Source: Streptomyces sp. L2 (lineage in GTDB: Bacteria > Actinomycetota > Actinomycetes > Streptomycetales > Streptomycetaceae). Taken from it: DNA of 64,000 bases. Below the pieces are notes generated by a model. The model was not told the origin of the DNA. It searched no databases and saw only the letters and a list, made by a program, of their open reading frames with translations. The position numbers and the translations under genes are program-made. The first letter of the stretch is position 1, and every line of letters starts with the position of its first letter. Positions 50,113-59,569 of this stretch are shown piece after piece. The DNA lies in contig NZ_QBDT01000001.1 of NCBI RefSeq assembly GCF_004124325.1, positions 372,001 through 436,000 of the forward strand, in the 5' to 3' direction.

Positions 50113-50420
50113 TCACTCCGCCGGGTGGGGCGCGTCCGGGTCCGGTCCCTCGGCCCGGAGCCTCGATTCGACGCCCACCACGCCCTCCAGTCCGCGGACG
50201 AGGCGCTCGGCGACCCAGATGAGCGAGGTGTCGTGGACGGGCCCGCTCAGCACCACGATCCCGTCGCGCACCGACACACGGATGGCGTGCGCGTGCAGAG
50301 GGAACAGGTAGGACACCACCGTGCGCCGGACCTCCTCCTCGATGTCCTCGTCCGGGCGGAGGAACACCTGGAGCAGGTCACCACGGCTGACGACGCCGCA
50401 CAGCCGCCCGGCGTCGTCGA
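50113..50420 (-). pseudogene. CBS-BON gene, C-terminal half only
   Basis: The minus strand encodes LCGVVSRGDLLQVFLRPDED then a complete BON domain (IRVSVRDGIVVLSGPVHDTS) to the stop at 50113. The first CBS domain and the start are gone. The break coincides with the truncated GH65 gene on the other strand. Confidence 0.75.
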
Positions 50421-51673
50421 GGCAGAGCGGCAGCGACGGCCGTGAGGAGTCGCAGGAGTGGCATCTCAACCCCGCGTCGGGCCGCTGGCTGCCCGACAAC
50501 TCACGGCTCCAGCACCACGTGGGCTCGGCGGTCGCCCACAACGTCCTGCAGTACTGCGAGGCCACTGGGGACACGGAGTACCTGCACGGCAGGGGCGCCG
50601 AGATGGTCCTGCAGATCGCCCGCTTCTGGTCGGACCTCGCCGTCTTCGACACCGATACGGCGCGCTACCGGATCCGCGGTGTCGTCGGCCCCGACGAGTA
50701 CCACGACAGCCGTCCCGGCGCCGCAAGTCCAGGGCTGGACGACAACACCTACACCAATGTGACCGCCGCATGGGTCCTCGCCCGTGCTCTGCAGCTCCTC
50801 CGGCGCCTTCCCGCATGGCGCCACGAGGAACTGTCCGCCCAACTCGGGCTGGACACCGACGAGCTGTCGAGATGGGACGAGGTGTCCCGCCGGCTTCGGG
50901 TGCCGTTCCACCAGGGCGTCATCAGCCAGTTCGAGGGCTACGAGGGGCTCACCGAACTGGACTGGGACGCCTACCGCGCCCGCTACGACACCATCCGCAG
51001 GCTGGACCGGATCCTGGAGTCGGAAGGCGACACGGTCAACCGCTACAAAGCGTCCAAGCAGGCCGACGTCCTCATGCTGGGCTACCTGTTCTCACCCCGC
51101 GAGCTGCGGGGCCTGTTCCGGCGCCTCGGCCACGACCTGACGGACGACGTCTGGCGCGGGACCGTCGACTACTACCTGCGGCGCACCAGCCATGGCTCCA
51201 CCCTCAGCGGACTCGTCCACGGCCTCGTTCTCGCCAGGGCCAGACGCACCGAGGCATGGCAGTACGTCCAGGAGACCCTGGAGGCGGACATCGCCGACAT
51301 CCAGGGCGGCACGACCGGTGAGGGCATCCACCTCGGCGCCATGGCCGGCACCTTGGACCTGGTCCAGCGCGGTCTGACCGGCCTGGAGACACGCGAGGAC
51401 ACCCTGTGGCTGGACCCGGTGCCGCTGCCGGCACTCTCCGAGTACGGCTTCACCATCCAGTACCGCGGTCACCGGGGCATCGGCATACGGCGAAGGCACC
51501 GTCAACTGGCCATCAACGTCCCCGACTCCGAGGAACGCCCGATCCGCGTGATGCTCGCCGGCCGCGCGGTGACCGTCACGCCGGGCGAGACCTGCGCGCT
51601 TGCCCTGCCGGACCGCCTCACGTCCGCGTCAGGTCCTCGGCGACATGAGCCGCCCACGTCTCGATCGCGGTGA
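50421..51673 (+). pseudogene. glycoside hydrolase family 65 phosphorylase, 5'-truncated
   Basis: The frame enters at SGSDGREESQEWHLNPASGR and continues through GVVGPDEYHDSRPG (general acid glutamate), VNRYKASKQADVLMLGYLF and TSHGSTLSGLVHG to the GH65 C-terminal domain. About 415 residues of a usual 750-800 remain, and there is no start. The remaining part is intact, so loss was recent. GH65 enzymes phosphorolyse alpha-glucosides such as maltose, trehalose or kojibiose. Its end overlaps the flavodoxin gene on the other strand. Confidence 0.8.
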
Positions 51674-52115
51674 AGTCCCGGAAATCGCCGCCCTTTCCGT
51701 CGCTGAGGATCATGCGTGCCACCCATCCCTTGGCACCGTTCTCCAGGCATCCGCCGAAGGTGACGTGTCCCCTGGCGTCGAGTGCGGCCATGGCCTTCTC
51801 CAGCCGGGGCACCGGCGGGATGTTTCGCTCGGAGGCGGACGGGTCGAGCGGTCCGCTGCTGAACAGCCACAGGGGGCGGTCGGCCAGGGCCCGCCGGTGC
51901 CTGCGGAGGAACCGGCGGGCGTGCCTGTGCCAGCGCCCGGCGTAGAGCGCGCCGCCGGCCACGACGGCGTCGTACCGCGCCACGTCCTCGACGGACGGGG
52001 CGGGAAATATGTCGACCGTCAACCCGCTCTTGCGCAGGACATCGGCGATGCTTTCGGCGATGCGCGCAGTCGATCCGTTCGTGGTTCCGTAGGTGACCAG
52101 CACGGTTCCCGTCAT
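51618..52115 (-). CDS. flavodoxin-domain protein
   Basis: A 165-residue protein; ATG at 52113-52115 follows GGAGGTG. VLVTYGTTNGSTARIAESIA is the FMN phosphate loop; VVAGGALYAGRWHRHARRFL and LWLFSSGPLDPSASERNI follow the flavodoxin/HemG pattern. Last gene of a minus-strand unit after a USP and a truncated CBS gene. Confidence 0.82.
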   Translation of the reverse strand: MTGTVLVTYGTTNGSTARIAESIADVLRKSGLTVDIFPAPSVEDVARYDAVVAGGALYAGRWHRHARRFLRRHRRALADRPLWLFSSGPLDPSASERNIPPVPRLEKAMAALDARGHVTFGGCLENGAKGWVARMILSDGKGGDFRDFTAIETWAAHVAEDLTRT

Positions 52116-52132
52116 GGCGGTTTCACCTCCTG

Positions 52133-52405
52133 TCACAGGCGACGCAGCCTGTCGTCGGCCACACCGTGCACCGCCTGCTCCTGGGCACGCGGTCCCGAGT
52201 CGTCCATCCGGTACTTCGGCCTGCCGACCACGGCGACGACTCCGTGGACCCGTGCGGTCGTCGACCGGGCGACGTCCTCGTCCACCACCGGCACCCCTCT
52301 GATCCGGTGCACCGACAGCAGCCGTGCGACCTCCTTGAACGGGGTGTCGCGGGTGGCGGTGACGATCTCGGTGGTCATCACCGCGCCGACCTTGTCGTGC
52401 TTCAT
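52133..52405 (-). CDS. truncated single-CBS protein
   Basis: A 90-residue frame; ATG at 52403-52405. KHDKVGAVMTTEIVTATRDT then PFKEVARLLSVHRIRGVPVV is the first half of a CBS domain. At VVDED the expected GVISETDL strand is replaced by unrelated sequence, and the second CBS and BON parts are missing. It keeps start, ribosome binding site and frame, so a short product may be made, but function is doubtful. Confidence 0.55.
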   Translation of the reverse strand: MKHDKVGAVMTTEIVTATRDTPFKEVARLLSVHRIRGVPVVDEDVARSTTARVHGVVAVVGRPKYRMDDSGPRAQEQAVHGVADDRLRRL

Positions 52406-52448
52406 GTCCGTCCCCCCTCGGCAGAGCGGTCCCCGCGTTCCGCCGCGG

Positions 52449-53354
52449 TCAGTCGTGCGCGACGACGGCGACGGGGGCGACCGCGTGGTGCAGCACCGCG
52501 TGGGTGACCGGCCCGATGTGGACACCGACCGGGCTGCGGCGGATCCGTCGGCCGACAACGACCAGCGAAGCGTCCCGGGCGGCCTCGATGACTCGGTCGG
52601 CGGGGCTCCCCCAGTGGAAGTCCTCGACGACGTCGACGTCCGGGTATTTCTCCCGCCAGGGGCTCAGGACCTTGGCCATGGCCGCGACGTCCTGCTGGCG
52701 CAGTTCGGTGTCCAGAGCGAGGTCCGAGGGCAGCCCGTAGAGCATGTAGGCCGGTATTCTCCAGCCGTGCACCGCCTTCAGGGTGGTTCCACGGCGGGCG
52801 GCTTCCTCGAACGCGAAGGCGATCACCGTGTCGTCCGGTCGGCCGATGTCGAGGCCGAGCACCACGGGCCGGTGCGTGGTGGCGGCGGACGCGGAATCCG
52901 CCCGGTCCGCCCCGTCCTCGTCCCTGGCCTGCCAACCGGCTCGTACCAGGACCACCGGCCCCTCCGCACGGGCGATCACCGCCATGCCCACGGAGCCGAC
53001 AAGGAATCCTCCGACACCGCTGAGGCCCCGGGAACCGAGAACGAGCAGCTCAGCGTCCTGTGCTGCCTCTGCCAGCACGCTTGCAGCCGTGCCGGGGATC
53101 TGCTTCGTGCCGACGTCCACGCCTGGATGACGCCGCCGGATCTCCGCTGCCGCCTCCCTCGGAATCCGCTCGCTCCAGTGCCTCAGCGTCTCGGCCCCCA
53201 GGCGCGAGGCCTGCACCAGGGCGTCCGGAACGGATTCCCAGACATGCACGAGCCGCAGCGGCAGACCACGCAGAGCCGCTTCCTGCGCGGCCCATTCAGC
53301 AGCGGCACGGCTTTCGGGCGAGCCGTCGAGGCCCACAATGATGGTGCGCGACAT
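52449..53354 (-). CDS. universal stress protein, two UspA domains
   Basis: A 301-residue protein; ATG at 53352-53354 follows AGGAGGTGG. TIIVGLDGSPESRAAAEWAA to VLGSRGLSGVGGFLVGSVGM, then PVVLGLDIGRPDDTVIAFAF to VVVGRRIRRSPVGVHIGPVT. It is a paralogue of the USP at 35.8 kb with the same length. First gene of a USP, CBS-fragment, flavodoxin unit. A one-mismatch box lies 84 nt upstream. Confidence 0.92.
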   Translation of the reverse strand: MSRTIIVGLDGSPESRAAAEWAAQEAALRGLPLRLVHVWESVPDALVQASRLGAETLRHWSERIPREAAAEIRRRHPGVDVGTKQIPGTAASVLAEAAQDAELLVLGSRGLSGVGGFLVGSVGMAVIARAEGPVVLVRAGWQARDEDGADRADSASAATTHRPVVLGLDIGRPDDTVIAFAFEEAARRGTTLKAVHGWRIPAYMLYGLPSDLALDTELRQQDVAAMAKVLSPWREKYPDVDVVEDFHWGSPADRVIEAARDASLVVVGRRIRRSPVGVHIGPVTHAVLHHAVAPVAVVAHD

Positions 53355-53438
53355 CCTGGCCACCTCCTGAGTCGGCTTCCGCTCCCAGAGTGGTGCAGCG
53401 AGAGGCCACGGGCGCAGAGACCACAGGTCCCCGGTTCA

Positions 53439-53452
53439 GGACCGTTGGGCCC
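53439..53452 (-). promoter_or_regulatory. OsdR/DosR-like box GGaCC-GTTG-GGCCC
   Basis: One mismatch, 84 nt before the USP start at 53354. Confidence 0.5.
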
Positions 53453-53554
53453 ACCGCTGTGGCACTCTTCCGCAATCGCTGTTCGCGCGCGCCTGTTCGC
53501 GGCTTGAGGAGCCGCGTGGCCCGTCAGGACACCCGTGGCCGTTGGATCTGAGAC

Positions 53555-53605
53555 GTCCATGACGACGCGGTAGCGGTCAAGGTCATTACGGAGCACCGGT
53601 GGGTC
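53555..53605 (-). pseudogene. phosphoketolase scrap
   Basis: About 50 bp encode [17 protein letters not shown], matching [17 protein letters not shown] near the end of the phosphoketolase at 19.3 kb, with high nucleotide similarity. Flanks are unrelated. Between 53355 and 53658 I see no other gene. Confidence 0.6.
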
Positions 53606-53658
53606 ACGCTGTTCGCACATGGCGTGCCGGCCCTCTGCGGATACGGCGTGCGCTTGCG

Positions 53659-54044
53659 TCATGTGAGGGAGGCCAGGGCGGCGTCCAGCCGGGCCGTGGC
53701 TTGCGCCGCGACCGGCTCCAGGGCCGGCAGGCCGGTGAGGGTGACCATGGTGCCGGGGTCGAGGGCCTGTACGAGTGTGGTGTCGCCGGCGCGGCGGACG
53801 ACGACGTTGCAGGGCAGGAGCAGGCCGATGCTCCGGTCGGCCTCCAGGGCCTGGTGGGCCAGCGGCGGGTTGCAGGCGCCGAGGATCAGGTAGTCCTCCA
53901 TGTCGTGGCCGAGCCTGCCTTGAGCGTGGCTTTGACGTCGATCTCGGTGAGGACTCCGAAGCCCTGATCGGCCAGGGCCTCGCGTACGGCGGTGACGGCG
54001 GTGCCGAAGTCGGCGCCGAGACGGACGGTGCGGTCGTAGGACAC
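53659..54044 (-). pseudogene. DUF302 protein with single-base frameshift
   Basis: GTG at 54042-54044 opens SYDRTVRLGADFGTAVTAVR to EIDVKATLKA. One base is missing near 53925, and the next frame gives LGHDMEDYLILGACNPPLAH then LLLPCNVVVRRAGDTTLVQA to the normal end. Only this lesion separates it from an intact gene, so a sequencing error or very recent mutation is possible. DUF302 proteins often accompany CsoR/CstR-controlled sulfur genes; their function is unknown. It is divergent from the MBL-rhodanese gene. Confidence 0.75.
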
Positions 54045-54142
54045 GGGCACTCCCGAACTGTGTGGAACGGCTGAATTCCTCTGCACCCCGCCGGGTACCC
54101 CTCCGTGCCGTCGTGCCATTGGGCGTCTCCCGTCCCTCCGGA

Positions 54143-54158
54143 ATACCCCCCGGGGTAT
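54143..54158. promoter_or_regulatory. CstR/CsoR-type operator ATACCCC-CCGGGGTAT
   Basis: A 16-bp near-perfect palindrome between the divergent DUF302 and MBL-rhodanese genes, on the DUF302 side. It resembles the ATACCC...GGGTAT operators described for CstR and CsoR. Confidence 0.7.
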
Positions 54159-54180
54159 GGCTGTTACAGTGAGAGTCATA

Positions 54181-54194
54181 TACCCCCGGGGGTA
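54181..54194. promoter_or_regulatory. CstR/CsoR-type operator TACCCCC-GGGGGTA
   Basis: A perfect 14-bp palindrome 26 nt before the MBL-rhodanese start. Together with 54143-54158 it gives one site for each direction. Confidence 0.7.
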
Positions 54195-54220
54195 CCCGAT
54201 TTCGTGAGGAGTCGTGAGTC

Positions 54221-55597
54221 GTGTTCTTCGTCGACACGCTGGAGTTCGAAGGTCTGGGCAACCGCAGCTATCTGGCCGGCGGGCTCTCTGCCGCCGTGGT
54301 CATCGACCCGCCGCGGGACATCGACCGGATCATCGCGGCGGCGGCCCGCCGTGGGGTGCGCATCGCCTTCGTGGCCGAGACCCACCTGCACAACGACTAC
54401 GTCACCGGCGGCCTGGAGCTGGCGCGTGTCACCGGCGCGCGCTATCTGGTGCCTGCCGGGGCGCACGTGTCGTTCACCCGCACACCAGTGACCGACGGCG
54501 ACACCGTGACGGTCGACGAGGGGCTGGCGCTGCGCGCGATCGCCACTCCCGGGCACACCCCGCATCACACCTCCTACGCACTGACCGAGGACGGGCTCGG
54601 TGTGGCGGCCTTCACCGGCGGATCGCTGCTCATCGGCACCGTCGGCCGCCCCGATCTGGTCGAGCCGCGGCTCACGGAGCGGCTGGCCCGCGCGCAGCAC
54701 GCCTCCGCCCACCGGCTGGTCGACGAGCTGGACGACGAGGTGCCGGTGCTGCCCACACACGGCTTCGGGAGCTTCTGCTCCTCGTCACAGGCCGAGGGGG
54801 ACACGACCACGATCGGCAAGGAGCGCGAGACCAACGACGCGCTGACGCTGGACGTGGACACCTTCGTCGCCCGCACGCTCGCCGGGCTGGACGACGTGCC
54901 CGCCTACTACGCGCACATGAGCCCCGCCAACGCCGCGGGTCCCGCGCCGGTCGACCTCACTCCGCCACGCCGTGCGGACGCCGGCGAGATCGCCGCCCGG
55001 CTGGCCGCGGGCGAGTGGGTGGTGGACCTGCGCAGCCGCATGGCCTTCGCCGAGGGGCACGTGGCCGGCTCGTTCAACTTCGAGGGGGAGGGCAAGCTCG
55101 CCACCTACCTGGCCTGGCTGATGCCGTGGGCCAAGCCCGTCACTCTGCTCGCCGGCACCTCGGAGGAGATCGCCGACGCGCAGCGGGAACTGGCGCGGGT
55201 GGGCATCGACCGCCCGGCCGCGGCCGCCACGGGCGACCCGGCCGGCTGGGTCCCGGAGGGCGAGCGGCTCGCTTCCTTCCCGCGCGCCCGCTTCGCCGAC
55301 CTCGCGGACGTCCATGAGCGGGGCGACCACGTGGTCGTGCTGGACGTGCGCCGGAACTCGGAGCGTGCGGGCGGCCACATCGAGGGCTCGGTCCACATTC
55401 CGGTCCACGAGCTGCGCGGCCGCGTCGGCGAGGTGCCGGACGGGACGGTGTGGGTGCACTGCGCCGGCGGGATGCGCGCGGCGATCGCCGCGTCCCTGCT
55501 GGACGCCCTCGGCCGGGACGTGGTCGCCGTCGACGACGGCTTCGACGCCGCCGGCGAGGCGGGACTGCCCCTCGCCCGCGCCGAGGGCATCCGCTGA
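54221..55597 (+). CDS. persulfide dioxygenase-rhodanese fusion (CstB-like)
   Basis: A 458-residue protein; GTG at 54221 follows GAGGAG by 9 nt. Residues 1-240 are an ETHE1-like metallo-beta-lactamase fold with non-heme-iron ligands in ETHLHNDYVTGG (H55, H57, D59) and GHTPHHTSYAL. Rhodanese domain 1 (about 255-350) has no catalytic cysteine (VTLLAGTSEE). Domain 2 (about 365-455) has C414 in WVHCAGGMRA. The order matches S. aureus CstB, which oxidises persulfide to thiosulfate. It heads a module with a rhodanese, a sulfite/anion exporter and the CstR-like repressor. Confidence 0.9.
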   Translation: MFFVDTLEFEGLGNRSYLAGGLSAAVVIDPPRDIDRIIAAAARRGVRIAFVAETHLHNDYVTGGLELARVTGARYLVPAGAHVSFTRTPVTDGDTVTVDEGLALRAIATPGHTPHHTSYALTEDGLGVAAFTGGSLLIGTVGRPDLVEPRLTERLARAQHASAHRLVDELDDEVPVLPTHGFGSFCSSSQAEGDTTTIGKERETNDALTLDVDTFVARTLAGLDDVPAYYAHMSPANAAGPAPVDLTPPRRADAGEIAARLAAGEWVVDLRSRMAFAEGHVAGSFNFEGEGKLATYLAWLMPWAKPVTLLAGTSEEIADAQRELARVGIDRPAAAATGDPAGWVPEGERLASFPRARFADLADVHERGDHVVVLDVRRNSERAGGHIEGSVHIPVHELRGRVGEVPDGTVWVHCAGGMRAAIAASLLDALGRDVVAVDDGFDAAGEAGLPLARAEGIR

Positions 55598-55637
55598 CCG
55601 CCCCCCTGCCCCCCTGCCCCCGCATGAAAGTGATCAC

Positions 55638-56006
55638 ATGATGTTCTCCCGCCTTCGCCGTGGTCCCGGCCGCCGTCTCACCCCGCGGTCCGCCCACCAG
55701 CGGATCAGCGACGGCACCGCCGCGCTGCTGGACGTACGCGAAACACCGGAGTGGAACGCCGGGCACGCGCCCGGCGCACTGCACCTGCCGCTCCCCCGCC
55801 TGATGGCCGGGGCCCCGCTCCCGGCAGCCGCTGAAGGGCGGCCCGTGGTCGCGATCTGCCGCTCCGGTCGCCGTTCCCGGCAGGCAGCCACGTTCCTGGC
55901 CGAACAGGGCGTTCAGGCCACCGACGTCACCGGCGGCATGGCCGCCTGGGCGCGTGAGGGCCTGCCGGTCACCGGTTCGGGCGGCAGTGACGGTGTCATA
56001 GCGTGA
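55638..56006 (+). CDS. single-domain rhodanese
   Basis: A 122-residue protein; ATG at 55638 (or 55641). ALLDVRETPEWNAGHAPGAL and the active loop ICRSGRRSRQA with C74 define a sulfurtransferase. It lies 40 nt after the MBL-rhodanese gene, and its stop overlaps the exporter start as GTGA. Probably carries persulfide sulfur within the detoxification pathway. Confidence 0.88.
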   Translation: MMFSRLRRGPGRRLTPRSAHQRISDGTAALLDVRETPEWNAGHAPGALHLPLPRLMAGAPLPAAAEGRPVVAICRSGRRSRQAATFLAEQGVQATDVTGGMAAWAREGLPVTGSGGSDGVIA

Positions 56007-56752
56007 GCGCGCTGGTCCTGGCCCTGATCGCAGGGGCCGTGGTCGGGCTCGCGCTCGGCGCGCTCGGTGGAGGCGGCAGCGTCCTGGCGGTCCCCGCGCT
56101 GATCTACCTGCTCGGCTTCACCCCGGCCGCGGCCACCACCGCCAGTCTGATCATCGTCACGGCCACCTCGCTCACCGCCCTGTACGCCCATGCCCGTACG
56201 GGAAACGTCCGCTGGAGGGCCGGCGCCCTGTTCGCCGCGGCCGGGCTGCTGCCCGCCGCCGCGGCCGGGGCCGCCGCGAGCCGCTTGCCCCAGCCCGTGC
56301 TGACCGCCTCGTTCGCCGGTGTCGCGGCTGTGGCCGCCGTCGGAATGCTCCGTCCCAGCCGCGCCGTGAGCCCGGCGACGGGAGGAGCGAGGCCCGCCAG
56401 GGCCGCCGGCGCGGGCGCGGGACTGGGGGCGCTGACCGGACTGCTCGGGGTCGGCGGGGGCTTCCTCGCCGTGCCCGCCCTGGTCACCGTGCTGACGTTC
56501 GAGATGCAGGCCGCCGTCGGCACCAGCCTGCTGGTCATCTCGGCGAACTCCCTGGCCTCCCTCGCCACCCGGGGCGCCACCACGGCCGGCGTCCACTGGG
56601 CGGTCGTCGGTCCGTTCACCGGGGCGGCGATCCTCGGCGCCTGGGACGGCAAGCGGCTGGCCGCCAGGGTCACGGGCGGCCTGCTGAAGCGGACCTTCGC
56701 GGTCGTACTGCTCGCCGTGGCCGCCTTCATGCTCGCCGACGCCGTCGTCTGA
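56003..56752 (+). CDS. TauE/SafE-family anion exporter
   Basis: A 249-residue membrane protein. Paired repeats GALGGGGSVLAVPALIYLLG and LTGLLGVGGGFLAVPALVTV are the TauE/SafE hallmark; about eight hydrophobic helices. GTG overlaps the rhodanese stop. In Cst-type operons this exporter is thought to remove sulfite or related sulfur anions; the substrate here is inferred from context. Confidence 0.88.
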   Translation: MSALVLALIAGAVVGLALGALGGGGSVLAVPALIYLLGFTPAAATTASLIIVTATSLTALYAHARTGNVRWRAGALFAAAGLLPAAAAGAAASRLPQPVLTASFAGVAAVAAVGMLRPSRAVSPATGGARPARAAGAGAGLGALTGLLGVGGGFLAVPALVTVLTFEMQAAVGTSLLVISANSLASLATRGATTAGVHWAVVGPFTGAAILGAWDGKRLAARVTGGLLKRTFAVVLLAVAAFMLADAVV

Positions 56753-56785
56753 GCCGGCGTGACACCGGGTCCGGCCCGCCGGCTC
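56751..56785. terminator. bidirectional hairpin between exporter and repressor genes
   Basis: GAGCCGGC/GCCGGCTC with a 19-nt loop fills the whole space between two convergent stop codons. A likely shared terminator. Confidence 0.55.
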
Positions 56786-58075
<1,290 letters not shown>

Positions 58076-58124
58076 GTGGCCCTGGCTGTCGTCCTGTGCG
58101 GCAAGCCCGCGGTCGCGGTGCGCG

Positions 58125-58322
58125 TCACTCGGGCAGTCGGCGCATCTCCACGAGGCTCAGTCCGAGTGACTGGCAGCGTGCCAGCAGGCCGTAGAGGTGT
58201 GCCTCGTCCACGACCGGACCGAACAGGACGGTCTGGCCGGACATCACCACATGGCCCAGCTCCGGGAAAGCCTTGGCCAGCGTTTCCGACAGATGTCCCT
58301 CGACGCGGATTTCGTAGCGCAC
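58125..58322 (-). CDS. small hypothetical protein, 65 residues
   Basis: GTG at 58320-58322 follows GGGAGGA by 7 nt. The sequence RYEIRVEGHLSETLAKAFPE then LGHVVMSGQTVLFGPVVDEA and ARCQSLGLSLVEMRRLPE has an alternating beta-alpha pattern. I believe similar short proteins are widespread in Actinobacteria, but I know no name or function. Confidence 0.7.
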   Translation of the reverse strand: MRYEIRVEGHLSETLAKAFPELGHVVMSGQTVLFGPVVDEAHLYGLLARCQSLGLSLVEMRRLPE

Positions 58323-58448
58323 GAGTCCGTCCTCCCACGGCCGCATGACACCGGCGGACGTCACCCTTCACCGCGATCGTGCCTCTTCACAGGCGGTCCG
58401 TACCTCACCCGGATCAGGTGACCCACCGGCGTCGGCCCCGTGTCCGTG

Positions 58449-58967
58449 TCAGTGCGTCACCACGAGCTTGAAGGAGATGATCAGCAGGCCGAGGACCAGA
58501 TTGACCAGGGCCGTGAACACGACCAGGCGGCCCGGTGCGCCGGCCCGCCGCGCCGCCGCCACCGACCAGCCCATCTGCCCGGCGACAGCCACGCCGAGCG
58601 CCAGCCACAGGGTGCCCGGCACATCGAGTCCCAGGAGGGGGCTGACCGCCACGGCCACCGCCGGGGGGACCGCGGCCTTGACGATCGGCCATTCGTCGCG
58701 GCACACGTGCAGGACGGTGTGCCGGTCGAGCGGGTGCTGCGCCAGTCGGGCTCCGAACAGCTGGGCGTGCACATGGGCTATCCAGAAGGCCACCCCGCTC
58801 AGGAGCAGCAGGGCGACCAGCTCCAGGCGGGGGAAGGAGCCCAGCGTGCCGGCTCCGATCAGTACGGTGGCGGCCAGCATGGAACCGTAGACGCCGCCCG
58901 TGTAGTCGGCGTGGGCGCGGCGCTGCCGGCGCCGGTCACGGGCGACGGTGGGGTCGAGTCTGAGCAT
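58449..58967 (-). CDS. integral membrane protein, 172 residues
   Basis: ATG at 58965-58967. A basic N-terminus (RLDPTVARDRRRQRRAHADY) is followed by about five hydrophobic segments (SMLAATVLIGAGTLGSF, LVALLLLSGVAFWIAHVHAQ, a short one, LWLALGVAVAGQMGWSVAAA, LVNLVLGLLIISFKLVV). The second helix carries HVHAQLFG and a loop has CRDEWPIVKAA. No family recognised. Confidence 0.7.
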   Translation of the reverse strand: MLRLDPTVARDRRRQRRAHADYTGGVYGSMLAATVLIGAGTLGSFPRLELVALLLLSGVAFWIAHVHAQLFGARLAQHPLDRHTVLHVCRDEWPIVKAAVPPAVAVAVSPLLGLDVPGTLWLALGVAVAGQMGWSVAAARRAGAPGRLVVFTALVNLVLGLLIISFKLVVTH

Positions 58968-59289
58968 GATGGCCGCCTTCCGACGTCGGCTCGGCCGTAC
59001 CGGGACCTCCGGGCGCCCGGGGCGGGAGGCGCCGCGGTCCGCGACGGTGTGCGGCCGGTGGCCCGGTCCGCCGGCCTGCGGCAGTCCGCCGAGGGCGGGC
59101 CATCACCGGAGGACCATGGCGGGGATGACCGGAGCCCGCCGCAGCAGTGCGCTGTTCGGCTCGGCGAGGCGGCCGTCCTGCCGCCGTTCCCAGCACAGCC
59201 GGGATCCCGCCGGCGCACCTCACCCCCGGCGGGGGATGCCGCTGCCCCGGACCGGCGGCCGGCACCGGCCGTCGGCCACGGGTGGCCTT

Positions 59290-59541
59290 CGCTCCGCGTG
59301 GCGCCGCGCACGGCAGGGGCACGGGGCCGCCACGTCGCGCCGCGCACGGCTGGGACAGGAGGCCGCCACGTCGCGCCGCGCACGGCTCGGACAGGAGGCC
59401 GCCACGTCGCGCCGCGCACGGCTCGGACAGGAGGCCGCCACGTCGCGCCGCGCACGGCTCGGACAGGAGGCCGCCACGTCGCGCCGCGCACGGCTGGGGC
59501 ACGGGGCCGCCGCGTGGCGCCGCTGGAGCACGGGGCCGAGG
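59290..59541. repeat. 36-bp tandem repeat, about seven units
   Basis: Units begin at 59326, 59362, 59398, 59434, 59470 and 59506, exactly 36 bp apart, with a degenerate first unit from 59290. The middle four are almost identical; the outer ones drift. The unit starts GCCGCCACGTCGCGCCGCGC. It lies in the 602-nt gap between the MalT-like regulator's stop and the membrane protein gene; no gene is recognised there, although 36 keeps open frames. Confidence 0.85.
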
Positions 59542-59569
59542 GGGGCCGGTGCCGCGCCTGGCGGTGTGC

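Noticed and set aside
58936..59502. Arginine-rich repeat protein on the minus strand
   Set aside because: The open frame is a by-product of a 36-bp repeat. It has no ribosome binding site, overlaps the start of the membrane protein gene, and other frames are equally open.
59290..59541. CRISPR array
   Set aside because: The 36-bp units follow each other without spacers, are extremely GC-rich and have no cas genes nearby.
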